Positions 7,362 through 16,603 of a stretch of 42,376 bases of DNA are shown piece after piece (the stretch's first letter is position 1; every line of letters starts with the position of its first letter). The notes under the pieces are model-generated. The model was given only the letters and a program-made list of their open reading frames with translations, had not been told where the DNA came from and searched no databases. The stretch covers positions 1 to 42,376 of the forward strand of contig NZ_SCHN01000031.1 of assembly GCF_004120195.1 (NCBI RefSeq), given 5' to 3'. Position numbers and translations under genes: made by a program. This DNA comes from Enterovibrio baiacu. GTDB taxonomy: Bacteria > Pseudomonadota > Gammaproteobacteria > Enterobacterales > Vibrionaceae.

Positions 7362-10208
7362 ATGTCACTGCCTTCTGAACTTGAACATCGCGCAACTCGC
7401 GCATTGGATGCGTTGTCTGACACGCAAGCGGAAAACCTCGAACAATGGCAAGGTGAGCAGCGTGAATTGCTGCATCGTACCTTGGCCCTGAGTGACTTCA
7501 TTTCTGAGTCGATGCAGCACGATGCAATGCTGCTTCCTTGGCTGAAAGACAACCTCGCCTCTGGGCATCGTCGAAAAACATATCGCCAGCGTTTAAAAGA
7601 AAGGCTGGATAGCCAAATGGATGAAAACGGCGTCATGCGTGAACTGCGCCGTTTTCGCCGCCAAGAAATGGTGTGGCTCGCGTGGCATGATTTTAACGAC
7701 ACGATGAGTCTGGATGACAGCCTCGCCCATCTGTCTAAGCTGGCAGAATCCATGATCATGGAAGCCTACGGTTGGCTTTATCGTTATTGCTGTAAAGAGT
7801 GGGGAACGCCTCGCGACGATGCGGGCAATGCGCAGCCCATGTTGATCCTCGGCATGGGGAAATTGGGCGGTGGCGAGCTTAACTTTTCTTCCGATATCGA
7901 CCTAATTTTTACTTACCCTGAGAACGGTGAAACGGAAGGTGCGCGCCGCAGTATTTCTAACGCGCAGTTCTTTACCCGTCTCGGTCAGCGTTTGATCAAA
8001 GCGCTGGATCAGCAAACTTTCGACGGCTTTTGTTACCGTGTAGATATGCGACTTCGTCCTTTCGGTGACAGTGGGCCGTTAGTCATGAGTTTTGCTGCGC
8101 TTGAAGATTATTACCAAGAACAAGGTCGAGATTGGGAACGCTACGCGATGATCAAAGCGCGGGTGATGGGGAAGGAGCAATTTGACTGCTACCAAACGTT
8201 ACGCCAAATGCTGCGCCCGTTCGTGTTCCGTCGCTATATCGATTTCAGTGCGATCCAATCTCTGCGCCGTATGAAAGCCATGATCCGCAGTGAAGTGCGT
8301 CGCCGGGGGTTAACCAACAACATTAAGTTGGGGGCTGGCGGCATCCGCGAGGTTGAGTTTATCGCGCAATCTTTTCAATTGATCCGTGGCGGTCGTGATC
8401 CCTCTTTGCGTCAGCGTGGCCTTTTTATCACGTTGGATGCCATTCGCACCCTCAACATGTTGCCACCTGAAGACGTGGATACCCTTGAGGTGTCTTACCG
8501 TTACCTTCGTCGTGTTGAAAATTTACTGCAAGCCATCGGTGATAAGCAAACCCAAACCTTGCCAGATGACAGCGTGGATCAATTGCGCCTTGCGATCGCG
8601 ATGGGCGAAACGTGCTGGGATGATTTACACACCAAGATCCTCGCGCACATGAAGGGCGTGCATGATGTGTTTGATGATCTGATTGGTGAGGAAGAAGACA
8701 ACGAAGACGCTAAGGTTGATGACGTCTTTGGGGAAGTGTGGGACGCCGCGCGCGATACCGAGTTGGTTGAGAAAATCCTGCAAGACATGCATGCCAAATC
8801 GCCGACGGAGAAAGCCAACGCACTGCTTCACTTTAAACAAGAGCTTGCGAAGCGCACACTAGGGCCGCGAGGCCGAGAAGTGCTCAACCGTTTGATGCCT
8901 GTCGTACTGAGCCAAATTTTGTGTCGTGATGACGGGCTAGCAGTGCTTGAACGTGTGCTCAAGCTGTTGGTGAGTATCGCTACGCGTACTACGTACCTTG
9001 AGTTGCTGGATGAGCACCACAGTGCCATCGCGCAGTTGGTGAGACTGTGTGGCGCAAGCCCGATGGTGGCAGAGCAACTGTCGACTTTCCCGATCTTGCT
9101 GGATGAGCTGTTGGATCTTCAACACCTCTATAATCCAACGCCTTTAGATCAATACCGCAATGAGCTGTTCGAATTCCTTGCTCGGATCCCCGAGGAGGAT
9201 ATGGAACAGCAAATGGAAATGATCCGCCAATACAAGCAAACCCAATTGCTGCGTATTGCGGCGGCTGACATTGCAGATGTATTACCTGTGATGGAGGTGA
9301 GTGATCACCTGACGTACCTAGCCGAAGCGATCGTGGAGGCGGTGGTAAATCAGGCGTGGTATCAGATGGCTGAAAAATACGGTCAGCCTTCGCACCTTGC
9401 TGATCGCAATGGTCGCGGTTTTGCTGTGATTGGTTATGGCAAAGTGGGTGGCATTGAGCTCGGGTATAACTCGGACTTGGATGTGGTGTTCCTGCATGAT
9501 TGTCCTGATAACGTGTATACCGACGGGCCGAAAGAAATCGACGGTCGCCAGTTCTATCTGCGCTTGGCGCAGCGCATTGTTCACCTGTTTTCAACCCGCA
9601 CGGCCTCGGGCGTGTTATATGACATCGACACGCGTCTTCGCCCATCGGGTGCATCGGGCATGTTGGTGACAACGTTAGAATCGTTCCTCGACTATCAAAA
9701 CACAGAAGCGTGGACGTGGGAGCATCAAGCCTTGGTGCGCACGCGTATGATTTACGGCGATGCTTTGTTGGCGAAAGGCTTTGCGGATGTGCGTAAGAAA
9801 GTGCTGACCAAAGAAAGGGATCGGGATGCGCTACGCAAAGAGGTCGCAGACATGCGTATCAAAATGCGCGATCACCTCGGCAGCAAAGAAAAAGACAAGT
9901 TCCACATCAAGCAAGACCCAGGTGGCATCACAGACATCGAGTTTCTAACCCAATATCTGGTGCTCGCAAACAGCCATGATGAGGGAGCACTCACGCGTTG
10001 GAGTGACAATGTTCGGATCCTTGAAGACATGGCACAGGTTGGCATTCTCGATACGGCGCAAGCGCTTAAACTGCGTGATGCTTACACGACGATGCGTGAT
10101 GAAATTCACCGCCTAAACCTGCTCGATGCGTCAGTCGAGATTGCCGATGACAGCTTCCTTGAAGAGCGCGAGGTTGTGCGTGATGCATGGAAGGTGTGGA
10201 TGGAATAA
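7362..10208 (+). CDS. glnE: Bifunctional glutamine synthetase adenylyltransferase/adenylyl-removing enzyme
   Basis: 948 residues, against 946 in E. coli. It attaches AMP to and removes AMP from glutamine synthetase under control of PII (GlnB) and glutamine. Two nucleotidyltransferase modules are visible. The N-terminal removase has GMGKLGGGELNFSSDIDLIF near residues 165-184, and the C-terminal transferase has GYGKVGGIELGYNSDLDVVF near 691-710. Both keep the paired aspartates (DxD) needed for metal binding. The start is the ATG at 7362, with AAAGGA just before it; the frame is open to a GTG at 7272, but a terminator lies in that stretch. It is monocistronic, ending at a bidirectional terminator shared with the convergent lpxL-type gene. 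Confidence 0.97.
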   Translation: MSLPSELEHRATRALDALSDTQAENLEQWQGEQRELLHRTLALSDFISESMQHDAMLLPWLKDNLASGHRRKTYRQRLKERLDSQMDENGVMRELRRFRRQEMVWLAWHDFNDTMSLDDSLAHLSKLAESMIMEAYGWLYRYCCKEWGTPRDDAGNAQPMLILGMGKLGGGELNFSSDIDLIFTYPENGETEGARRSISNAQFFTRLGQRLIKALDQQTFDGFCYRVDMRLRPFGDSGPLVMSFAALEDYYQEQGRDWERYAMIKARVMGKEQFDCYQTLRQMLRPFVFRRYIDFSAIQSLRRMKAMIRSEVRRRGLTNNIKLGAGGIREVEFIAQSFQLIRGGRDPSLRQRGLFITLDAIRTLNMLPPEDVDTLEVSYRYLRRVENLLQAIGDKQTQTLPDDSVDQLRLAIAMGETCWDDLHTKILAHMKGVHDVFDDLIGEEEDNEDAKVDDVFGEVWDAARDTELVEKILQDMHAKSPTEKANALLHFKQELAKRTLGPRGREVLNRLMPVVLSQILCRDDGLAVLERVLKLLVSIATRTTYLELLDEHHSAIAQLVRLCGASPMVAEQLSTFPILLDELLDLQHLYNPTPLDQYRNELFEFLARIPEEDMEQQMEMIRQYKQTQLLRIAAADIADVLPVMEVSDHLTYLAEAIVEAVVNQAWYQMAEKYGQPSHLADRNGRGFAVIGYGKVGGIELGYNSDLDVVFLHDCPDNVYTDGPKEIDGRQFYLRLAQRIVHLFSTRTASGVLYDIDTRLRPSGASGMLVTTLESFLDYQNTEAWTWEHQALVRTRMIYGDALLAKGFADVRKKVLTKERDRDALRKEVADMRIKMRDHLGSKEKDKFHIKQDPGGITDIEFLTQYLVLANSHDEGALTRWSDNVRILEDMAQVGILDTAQALKLRDAYTTMRDEIHRLNLLDASVEIADDSFLEEREVVRDAWKVWME

Positions 10209-10263
10209 ACAGGTACGAGAGGCGAGAAAGAGCAGTCTCGAGTAAGAGCAATATCAAAAAACG

Positions 10264-10289
10264 AAAAGCCAGCATAAATGCTGGCTTTT
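10264..10289. terminator. Bidirectional terminator between glnE and lpxL
   Basis: AAAAGCCAGCAT and ATGCTGGCTTTT form a near-perfect 26-bp palindrome with A and T runs at the ends. It serves two convergent genes. Confidence 0.9.
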
Positions 10290-10313
10290 CTGTGTATGAG
10301 CTACATCATTCTT

Positions 10314-10369
10314 CGAATCTCGAATCTCGAATCTCGAATCTCGAATCTCGAATCTCGAATCTCGAATCT
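10314..10369. repeat. Heptanucleotide tandem array, unit CGAATCT, 8 perfect copies
   Basis: Eight exact head-to-tail copies of CGAATCT, ending on the first base of the lpxL stop codon as read on the plus strand. The array therefore forms the immediate 3' untranslated region of lpxL, before the shared terminator. It has the same 7-bp period as the array at position 1 but an unrelated unit. Confidence 0.97.
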
Positions 10370-11298
10370 CAATCGTACAACGACGGCTCGCCGTCTGGTC
10401 GACTCTTAAATCGACGGTGCAACCACATATATTGCTCAGGCGCGCGCAGGATCGAACGTTCTACAAACTTGTTGGTGTAGATGGCCGCGGCTTCCTCGTC
10501 GTCATACGGGAAGTCCTCTAGCGGCGGATCAAGCGTCATGGTGTAACCCGTGCCTTCACGATCACGCGTGATGGTGAAGGTAAATACGGTGGCTTTACCT
10601 GCTGAGGCCAGCAAATGCGTGCCTGTGGTGGTACATGCTTTTTCTACGGCGAACAACGGCGCCCAAGCGTAGCGGTGGCGGCCATAATCATGGTCTGGTG
10701 CATACCAAAGCAGTTCCCCCTGACGAAGCTCTTTGACCATGCGCTTTACATCGCGACGATCGATCGCGTTGTTTTCACGGGTGCGTCCACGGTATTGAAA
10801 CCAATCGTAAACAGGGTTGGTGTTAGGACGGTATACGCCGTAGCCTGATGTGTGTGTGCCAAAGGCGCGTGCGCCAAGTTCAAGGTTGAACGAATGCACC
10901 GCAAGCACAAGGCCACCTTTCTTACTGGCTTTGAGTTGTTCTAGGTGCTCAAAGCCGACGAATTTCATGTGCTTCTTAATGCGCCATTGTGGCCAAAACC
11001 ATGCCATGCAGGTTTCGAATAACGCCATGCCCATATGCTCAAAGTTTTCTTTGAGCATGGCTTCACGTTCGCCGCCTGTCATTTCTGGAAAGCACAGCTG
11101 CAAGTTGCGATCGGCAATCTTTTTGCGGCTTTTAAAGAACTTCATGATCAGCAGACCGATCTTAAATCCTAAAAAGCGTTGCACGCGATAAGGCAGCCAA
11201 CTGATAAGAAACATCAATCCAACCCCAAGCCAAGTATGAAGATACTTTGGATGGAGGAAAGACCATTGGAATGTTGGTGCTTCGTGTTTGTTGCTCAT
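10369..11298 (-). CDS. lpxL: Lipid A biosynthesis late acyltransferase, LpxL/HtrB family
   Basis: 309 residues; transfers a secondary acyl chain from acyl-ACP to Kdo2-lipid A on the inner face of the cytoplasmic membrane. It has an N-terminal membrane anchor (about 22-38) and the catalytic H-x4-E motif VHSFNLELGAR (H135, E140). YGVYRPNTNP and NNAIDRRDVKRMVKEL match the acceptor-binding blocks of the family. Length and the HxxxxE context favour LpxL over LpxM, but paralogues are common in this group and the position and chain length cannot be assigned. It starts with ATG after GGAAG. It is divergent from hldE, another lipopolysaccharide gene. Its stop codon abuts the heptamer array. Confidence 0.88.
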   Translation of the reverse strand: MSNKHEAPTFQWSFLHPKYLHTWLGVGLMFLISWLPYRVQRFLGFKIGLLIMKFFKSRKKIADRNLQLCFPEMTGGEREAMLKENFEHMGMALFETCMAWFWPQWRIKKHMKFVGFEHLEQLKASKKGGLVLAVHSFNLELGARAFGTHTSGYGVYRPNTNPVYDWFQYRGRTRENNAIDRRDVKRMVKELRQGELLWYAPDHDYGRHRYAWAPLFAVEKACTTTGTHLLASAGKATVFTFTITRDREGTGYTMTLDPPLEDFPYDDEEAAAIYTNKFVERSILRAPEQYMWLHRRFKSRPDGEPSLYD

Positions 11299-11402
11299 GG
11301 CTGAATTGCGCTTCCTAAATAAAGCTCGATATTAAGAGCAATATTCTAACCGTATTTGGGTATAAGTTGCAGGTTTCAATGTGCTTCTTTGTTGGGAAGC
11401 TG

Positions 11403-11428
11403 TTGCTTTGAAGGCATTGTGGTAATAT
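11403..11428 (+). promoter_or_regulatory. Possible hldE promoter with extended -10
   Basis: TGGTAATAT fits a TGn-extended -10 (hexamer 11423-11428) about 30 bp before the hldE start. The upstream TTGCTT is only 14 bp away, so it is not a standard -35. Tentative. Confidence 0.3.
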
Positions 11429-11459
11429 CGCACGCGTTCCTTTGTCCCTGGAGATAACA

Positions 11460-12890
11460 ATGAAACTGACTTTACCTGACTACCAACAAGCCGATGTCTT
11501 GGTTGTTGGTGACGTAATGCTTGACCGTTACTGGTACGGTCCTACAGGTCGTATTTCGCCAGAAGCCCCTGTGCCAGTGGTGAAGATTAATCAAACCGAA
11601 GAGCGTCCTGGTGGTGCAGCTAACGTGGCAATGAACATTGCAGCGTTGGGTGGTAAAGCGAGATTGATTGGTCTCGTGGGTCAAGACGAGCAAGCAAGTG
11701 TGCTGAATGAAACCCTCAGTTCACTGAAAGTAGATTGTAATTTTGTTGGTTTAGCGGATTACCCAACCATCACTAAATTGCGTGTGATGAGCCGAAACCA
11801 GCAATTGATTCGCCTTGATTTCGAAGAAGGCTTCCACAATGTGGATGTTGCGCCAATCCTTGAGCGTATCGAAGCCTCGTTGCCGCACACCAAAGCGATG
11901 ATCTTATCTGATTACGCCAAAGGTGCGCTCGAGAACGTGCAGCCGATGATCCAGTTGGCGCGTAAAGCGGGCATTCCTACTTTGGTTGATCCAAAGGGTG
12001 CTGACTTTGAACGTTACCGTGGTGCAACACTGCTAACGCCAAACATGAGCGAGTTTGAGGCCGTGGTGGGCGCTTGCCCAACGGAAGAAAACATCGTTGA
12101 GAAAGGCTTAGAACTTATTCGTCAGTTTGAGTTTGACGCGCTACTTGTTACGCGCAGTGAGCATGGCATGATGCTTCTTCAAGAAGGCCAAGACCCTTTG
12201 AGTCTGCCTACGTTGGCAAAAGAAGTGTATGACGTGACCGGTGCAGGCGATACTGTGATTTCTGTGTTGGCGTCATCGCTGGCTGCGGGTAAATCACTGG
12301 CTGATGCGTGTGCCCTTGCGAATGCGGCGGCAGGTGTCGTTGTTGGTAAATTGGGTACGTCTACGCTGTCGACCATCGAATTGACCGAAGCGGTACACGG
12401 AAGCCACCAGTCTGGTTTTGGTGTGGTTGCTGAGAATCAACTGATTGCAGCTGTTCAAATGGCGAAATCCCGTGGTGAAACGGTCGTTATGACAAATGGT
12501 TGTTTCGACATTCTTCATGCTGGCCATGTGGCTTACTTGAATGAAGCAGCAAAACTGGGTGACCGTCTGATCGTTGCAGTGAACACTGATGAATCTGTAC
12601 GCGGCTTGAAAGGCCCGGGTCGTCCTGTTAACCCAACCGATCGCCGTATGGCAGTATTAGCGGGTTTGAGCGCGGTGGATTGGGTTGTACCTTTCGCGGA
12701 AGAAACACCGCAACGCTTGATCAGCGAAGTGCTGCCAAGCTTGCTGGTAAAAGGCGGCGACTACAAACCCGAAGACATTGCGGGTGGTAAAGAAGTGATT
12801 GCAGCAGGCGGTAAAGTGCTTGTGCTGAACTTCGAAGATGGCTGCTCAACCACAGAGATCATCAACTCTATCTTGAGTGGTCATAACTGA
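11460..12890 (+). CDS. hldE: Bifunctional D-glycero-beta-D-manno-heptose-7-phosphate kinase / heptose-1-phosphate adenylyltransferase
   Basis: 476 residues, against 477 in E. coli. It makes ADP-heptose for the lipopolysaccharide inner core. The N-terminal ribokinase-like domain (about 1-318) has the substrate motif [11 protein letters not shown] and the ATP/anion-hole motif DVTGAGDT near 258-265. The C-terminal cytidylyltransferase-like domain (about 344-476) opens with [13 protein letters not shown]. The start is the ATG at 11460, 6 bp after GGAG; the TTG 18 bp upstream gives an atypical N terminus. It is a single-gene unit ended by a terminator shared with tolC. Confidence 0.97.
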   Translation: MKLTLPDYQQADVLVVGDVMLDRYWYGPTGRISPEAPVPVVKINQTEERPGGAANVAMNIAALGGKARLIGLVGQDEQASVLNETLSSLKVDCNFVGLADYPTITKLRVMSRNQQLIRLDFEEGFHNVDVAPILERIEASLPHTKAMILSDYAKGALENVQPMIQLARKAGIPTLVDPKGADFERYRGATLLTPNMSEFEAVVGACPTEENIVEKGLELIRQFEFDALLVTRSEHGMMLLQEGQDPLSLPTLAKEVYDVTGAGDTVISVLASSLAAGKSLADACALANAAAGVVVGKLGTSTLSTIELTEAVHGSHQSGFGVVAENQLIAAVQMAKSRGETVVMTNGCFDILHAGHVAYLNEAAKLGDRLIVAVNTDESVRGLKGPGRPVNPTDRRMAVLAGLSAVDWVVPFAEETPQRLISEVLPSLLVKGGDYKPEDIAGGKEVIAAGGKVLVLNFEDGCSTTEIINSILSGHN

Positions 12891-12960
12891 TCCGGCTTGT
12901 GATTCGCTGTTAGAGGGGCTTGTTTTAGCGCCTCTACTTTTAGCGTTACCGCAGTATAAG

Positions 12961-12985
12961 AAAAGGCACCTAGGGTGCCTTTTTT
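12961..12985. terminator. Bidirectional terminator between hldE and tolC
   Basis: AAAAGGCACC and GGTGCCTTTT form the stem around a TAG loop, with further T. The genes on either side are convergent. Confidence 0.9.
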
Positions 12986-13008
12986 GATCGCTTAAGATTC
13001 GTGACCGA

Positions 13009-14337
13009 TTATTTCTTCGGTGGCACCAAACCTTGGTTGATCTCTACCAAATCATCTTCGTTCAAGGTACCGACTGCTTGACGCAGTTGCAGTACGCTTA
13101 AGATGTAATCGTAACGTGCATCAGACAAGCTACGGTTTGCATCGTAAAGACGACGTGTTGAATCAAGTACATCAACAATGGTACGTGTACCCACTTCAAA
13201 GCCCGCTTCTGTCGCTTCAAGTGCTGAACGTGCAGACACGACGGTTTGCTCAAACGCACGAAGAGAACCAATGCTTGCATTGATGTTGTTGTAGAAGGCA
13301 CGCACATCTTTCACTGTACTGCGGTAACGCGCTTCAAGTGCTTCAGACGCAGCAACATAGTTGAACTGTGCTTCTTTCACTTGGGCCGTGGTGCTACCAC
13401 CAGTATAGAGAGGCATGTTGAAATTAATGCCACCTGTCAAATCATGAGCGCTTGTGTCACGAGCTGAGTCAGTTTTGTTGCTGCTATCGGTGTAGCCATA
13501 ACCCAAATCTAATGTCAGCGACGGCATGTGGCCTGCTTCGGCCAAGCTAATACGCTCTTTCGATGCGTCACGTGTGATGCGCTGCGCGAGCAAGCTAAGG
13601 TTGGTTTCTTCTGCTTGCTTAACCAGAGCATCTTGCGTTTGTTCTGGGCTGCTTGCCGAGAAGGTGCGGGTGTTCAACACGCTTAGTTCAGCATGGCTTT
13701 GGCCCGTGATTTCACGCAGCTCTTCATAGCTATTGGTCACAACGTTCTTTGCTTGAATTTCTTGAGCAAGCACTGAGTCATACTGAGCCTGTGCATCATG
13801 CACGTCAGTGATCGCCGACAAACCAACTTCAAAACGTTGCTTGGTTTGTTCTAATTGACGGCCAACGGCGGCTTTTTCTGCGCGAACAAACACCAAATCA
13901 TCAATGGCGCGCAAAACATCAAAATAGGCCGTTGAAACTCGAAGGATCAGAGATTGTTGTTCGGCGGCGTAGGTAGCGTCAGCTTGACGTGCTGTAATTT
14001 CAGCGATGTCTAAGTTAATCCAACTATTTTGATTAAACAGTTGTTGGCTGAAATCTACACCTGCTGTTAGCACGTTAGTATCAAATGGCCCTGTGTTCGC
14101 ATCATCATCATCGTAACGAGTGAGGTTATAGCCCGCTGATAAATCGATCTGAGGCAGCAACGTACCGCGGTTTGTGTCAACAGCAGCGAAAGCAGCATCT
14201 TTTGTCGCCGCAGCTTGCAGCAATTGAGGATCACTTTGTTTCGCTTGTTCATAAACCTGAATAAGGTCGTCTGCGCTAGCCAGGGGAGCGACGGTGCCAA
14301 GCGCAACCCCGATAAATAAGGGGAGCAATTTCTTCAT
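13009..14337 (-). CDS. tolC: Outer membrane efflux channel TolC
   Basis: 442 residues: an outer-membrane trimeric exit duct for tripartite drug pumps and type I secretion. The signal peptide spans about residues 1-22, cut after ASA. Two outer-membrane-factor repeats follow, each with long helical segments, and the C-terminal copy contains GTRTIVDVLDSTRRLYDA, a hallmark of TolC. It is shorter than E. coli TolC (493 residues precursor), mainly at the C terminus, as is usual in vibrios. It starts with ATG after AGGGAC. It is divergent from nudF across a 246-bp region, an arrangement also seen in E. coli. Confidence 0.95.
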   Translation of the reverse strand: MKKLLPLFIGVALGTVAPLASADDLIQVYEQAKQSDPQLLQAAATKDAAFAAVDTNRGTLLPQIDLSAGYNLTRYDDDDANTGPFDTNVLTAGVDFSQQLFNQNSWINLDIAEITARQADATYAAEQQSLILRVSTAYFDVLRAIDDLVFVRAEKAAVGRQLEQTKQRFEVGLSAITDVHDAQAQYDSVLAQEIQAKNVVTNSYEELREITGQSHAELSVLNTRTFSASSPEQTQDALVKQAEETNLSLLAQRITRDASKERISLAEAGHMPSLTLDLGYGYTDSSNKTDSARDTSAHDLTGGINFNMPLYTGGSTTAQVKEAQFNYVAASEALEARYRSTVKDVRAFYNNINASIGSLRAFEQTVVSARSALEATEAGFEVGTRTIVDVLDSTRRLYDANRSLSDARYDYILSVLQLRQAVGTLNEDDLVEINQGLVPPKK

Positions 14338-14455
14338 AATAAGTAGTCCCTGAACTTGTCGTATTCTAATAAATTGCCAAAAGGGTATCCGACCCTAGTG
14401 TAAACCATGCAATCTTACTTGGAACTGACAATGTGATGGTTTATTGAGAAAAATT

Positions 14456-14470
14456 GATTGTAAAACAATC
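14456..14470. promoter_or_regulatory. Perfect inverted repeat in the tolC-nudF divergent region, possible operator
   Basis: GATTGT and ACAATC flank AAA, giving a 15-bp perfect inverted repeat midway between the divergent starts of tolC and nudF. The size suits a dimeric regulator, but I cannot match it to a named one, and it could be chance in AT-rich DNA. Confidence 0.3.
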
Positions 14471-14583
14471 TGTCTTCTAATGGGATTCAAATAATTCTGT
14501 AATGTATAACAAAAAAGTAAAGGTTTCCGATTGCAGCTTCCCAGAAGGCGTAGTTATCATTTGCCCCCTTATACGGCGACAAT

Positions 14584-15213
14584 ATGGAAAAGTCCGTGCC
14601 ACAGAAAATACAGCCTAATCAGTTTGGACCAGAAGACGTACAGATTGATGAAAGTGACCTTGTCTATAATGGTTACTTTAAGATGGTGAAATATCGCTTC
14701 CGCCACCGTTTGTTTGCTGGTGGGTGGAGTGACACCATTGAAAGAGAGTTGTTTGAGCGCGGTCAGGCGGTTGCCATGCTCCCTTATGACCCTATGACAG
14801 ACAGTGTTGTATTGGTTGAGCAAATCCGTATTGGTGCCATGGTGGCCAGTGATGAACCATGGCAATTGGAAATTGTTGCAGGGATCATTGATAAAGATGA
14901 ATCGCCTGATGAAGTGGCGATTCGGGAGTCAGAAGAAGAAGCGGGGCTGTCCGTTCAAGATTTGATTCCTATTACCAGCTACCTTTCCACGTCGGGAGGA
15001 TGCTCGGAGCGTATTCATTTATACCTCGGTAAGGTGGATGCATCGAAGGCGAAAGGCATTCACGGCTTACCGGAAGAAGGTGAAGACATTTTGGTTCATG
15101 TCGTGCCACGAGAAACGGCATACCAGTGGGTACAAAGTGGCAAAATTGAAAACGCAGCATCAATTATTGCGTTGCAGTGGTTGATGTTAAATGTTGAGAC
15201 TTTGCGCGAGTAA
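14584..15213 (+). CDS. nudF: ADP-ribose diphosphatase, Nudix family
   Basis: 209 residues, matching E. coli NudF along its length. It hydrolyses ADP-ribose to AMP and ribose 5-phosphate. The Nudix box is at about 100-122 (GIIDKDES, then REsEEEAGL), preceded by VVLVEQIRIGA. IHGLPEEGEDILVHVV and ENAASIIALQWL are characteristic of NudF. The ATG at 14584 has only a weak Shine-Dalgarno. It heads the run nudF-yqiB-cpdA-yqiA-parE-parC, with no terminator seen before the one after parC. Confidence 0.95.
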   Translation: MEKSVPQKIQPNQFGPEDVQIDESDLVYNGYFKMVKYRFRHRLFAGGWSDTIERELFERGQAVAMLPYDPMTDSVVLVEQIRIGAMVASDEPWQLEIVAGIIDKDESPDEVAIRESEEEAGLSVQDLIPITSYLSTSGGCSERIHLYLGKVDASKAKGIHGLPEEGEDILVHVVPRETAYQWVQSGKIENAASIIALQWLMLNVETLRE

Positions 15214-15266
15214 GCATTTTTGCTGCATTTCGACTGCAGTATTAGCAAGATCACGTAGGATATAAG

Positions 15267-15695
15267 ATGTTGAAACAAGGGTATCGGGTCGATTTAAACG
15301 CCCTGATGCGAATGTATGAGACCAATTATGCCAAGTTACTAAGGCTGATGCCGCGTCAGGATGATGTTGGCGAATTCTGCGTGTATGAAATACAAGGTAA
15401 CGAATTCCAAGTTGATATCGTAGAATCAACGCGTTACACCACCTTGTTGGACATATGGCAGCGTGGGGATGGCCCTGAGTACCTAAGACCACGATTAGTG
15501 GTGCGTATGTACCACGATGCGCGTGTCGCTGAAGTGTGTACCAGTCAGCGGATTTCCCAAATTCAGCCGCGCTATGATTACCCCAACCCGCGTATGCTTC
15601 AGCAAGATGAGAAGCATCAAATTAACGCCTTTCTTTCTGATTGGTTGGGGCACTGCCTGAGAAACGGAATTACGAAACACGACGCAATATATTAA
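15267..15695 (+). CDS. yqiB: DUF1249 family protein YqiB
   Basis: 142 residues, the full length of the YqiB family, beginning MLKQGYRVDLNALMRMYETN. AGGA lies 8 bp before the ATG. It is always found between nudF and cpdA in related genomes and keeps that place here, 53 bp after nudF. No function is established for the family, and there are no membrane segments or catalytic motifs I recognise. Soluble and acidic-to-neutral. Confidence 0.9.
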   Translation: MLKQGYRVDLNALMRMYETNYAKLLRLMPRQDDVGEFCVYEIQGNEFQVDIVESTRYTTLLDIWQRGDGPEYLRPRLVVRMYHDARVAEVCTSQRISQIQPRYDYPNPRMLQQDEKHQINAFLSDWLGHCLRNGITKHDAIY

Positions 15696-15776
15696 GCACT
15701 GATCGCGTACTTCTTCGCAGTACGTCGTCAGTGTGATACACATTTAAGCTCATTTACGATCAGGATTTTCAAGACG

Positions 15777-16601
15777 TTGCGGATTTGCCATCTACCAAGT
15801 CAACACAGCCAAACCGTTCGGTTGTTGCAAATTACAGATACTCACCTTTTCGCAGACCCGCATGGCAGTTTGTTAGGGGTAAACACGGCTGCAAGTTACA
15901 AAGCCGTGGTGGAAGAGATCCAAGCGCAAGACATTCACTTTGACGCCATTATTGCCACGGGTGACTTGTCACAAGATCACACCGCAGAATCTTATCAACG
16001 CTTTGTTGATGGTATCGCGCATTGGTCGCAACCTTGTTATTGGTTGCCCGGTAACCATGATTACCAACCTGAAATGAGCGCCGTGCTTGAGCAATCCACC
16101 TTGGTGCGATGCGATCAGGTGTTGCTCGGTGAGCACTGGCAGATGGTCATCTTAGACAGTCAGGTAAAAGGCGTGCCACATGGTCGACTGACGAACGAGC
16201 AATTGGCCTTGTTAGAGCAAGCGCTCACGTCCCACCCTGAACGACATGCCCTTATTTTGCTTCATCATCATCCTTTGCCTGCAGGCAGTGCATGGCTTGA
16301 TCAGCACCAACTTCATAACCAAGACGCGTTTTGGTTATGTGTGGAAAAGCACAACAACGTGAAAGGTGTGGTGTGCGGACACATTCACCAAGCGCTGGAT
16401 ACTGAACATGCAGGGCGTCGAGTGATGGCAGCCCCTTCTACGTGTATTCAATTCCTTCCCGATTCTGATGATTTCGCGTTGGATTCGACGAATCCGGGAT
16501 GGCGTGAAATTTCCTTGCATCAAGATGGCACCATTTCCAGTGAAGTTGGGCGCTTAAAAGGCATGGGATTCCATCCAGACATGAATTCGGCAGGCTACTG
16601 A
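15777..16601 (+). CDS. cpdA: 3',5'-cyclic AMP phosphodiesterase
   Basis: 274 residues, against 275 in E. coli CpdA, which hydrolyses cAMP and so tunes CRP activity. It has the metallophosphoesterase motifs in order: ITDTH (D21, H23), TGDLSQD (D63), GNHD (93-95), HHHPLP (163-168) and GHIHQ (201-205), which together bind the dinuclear metal centre. The start appears to be TTG at 15777 with a CAGGA about 11 bp upstream, since no ATG or GTG in frame gives the family length. It is separated from yqiA by only 2 bp. Confidence 0.94.
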   Translation: MRICHLPSQHSQTVRLLQITDTHLFADPHGSLLGVNTAASYKAVVEEIQAQDIHFDAIIATGDLSQDHTAESYQRFVDGIAHWSQPCYWLPGNHDYQPEMSAVLEQSTLVRCDQVLLGEHWQMVILDSQVKGVPHGRLTNEQLALLEQALTSHPERHALILLHHHPLPAGSAWLDQHQLHNQDAFWLCVEKHNNVKGVVCGHIHQALDTEHAGRRVMAAPSTCIQFLPDSDDFALDSTNPGWREISLHQDGTISSEVGRLKGMGFHPDMNSAGY

Positions 16602-16603
16602 TC

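Noticed and set aside
8989-9672. A 227-codon minus-strand open frame inside glnE
   Set aside because: It is wholly antisense to a well-conserved enzyme region, is rich in Pro, His and Arg as shadow frames are, and has no family resemblance.
12911-12936. Stem TAGAGG/CCTCTA just after hldE as a terminator
   Set aside because: The stem has a G-G mismatch and no T-tract follows; the hairpin at 12961 is a much better terminator.
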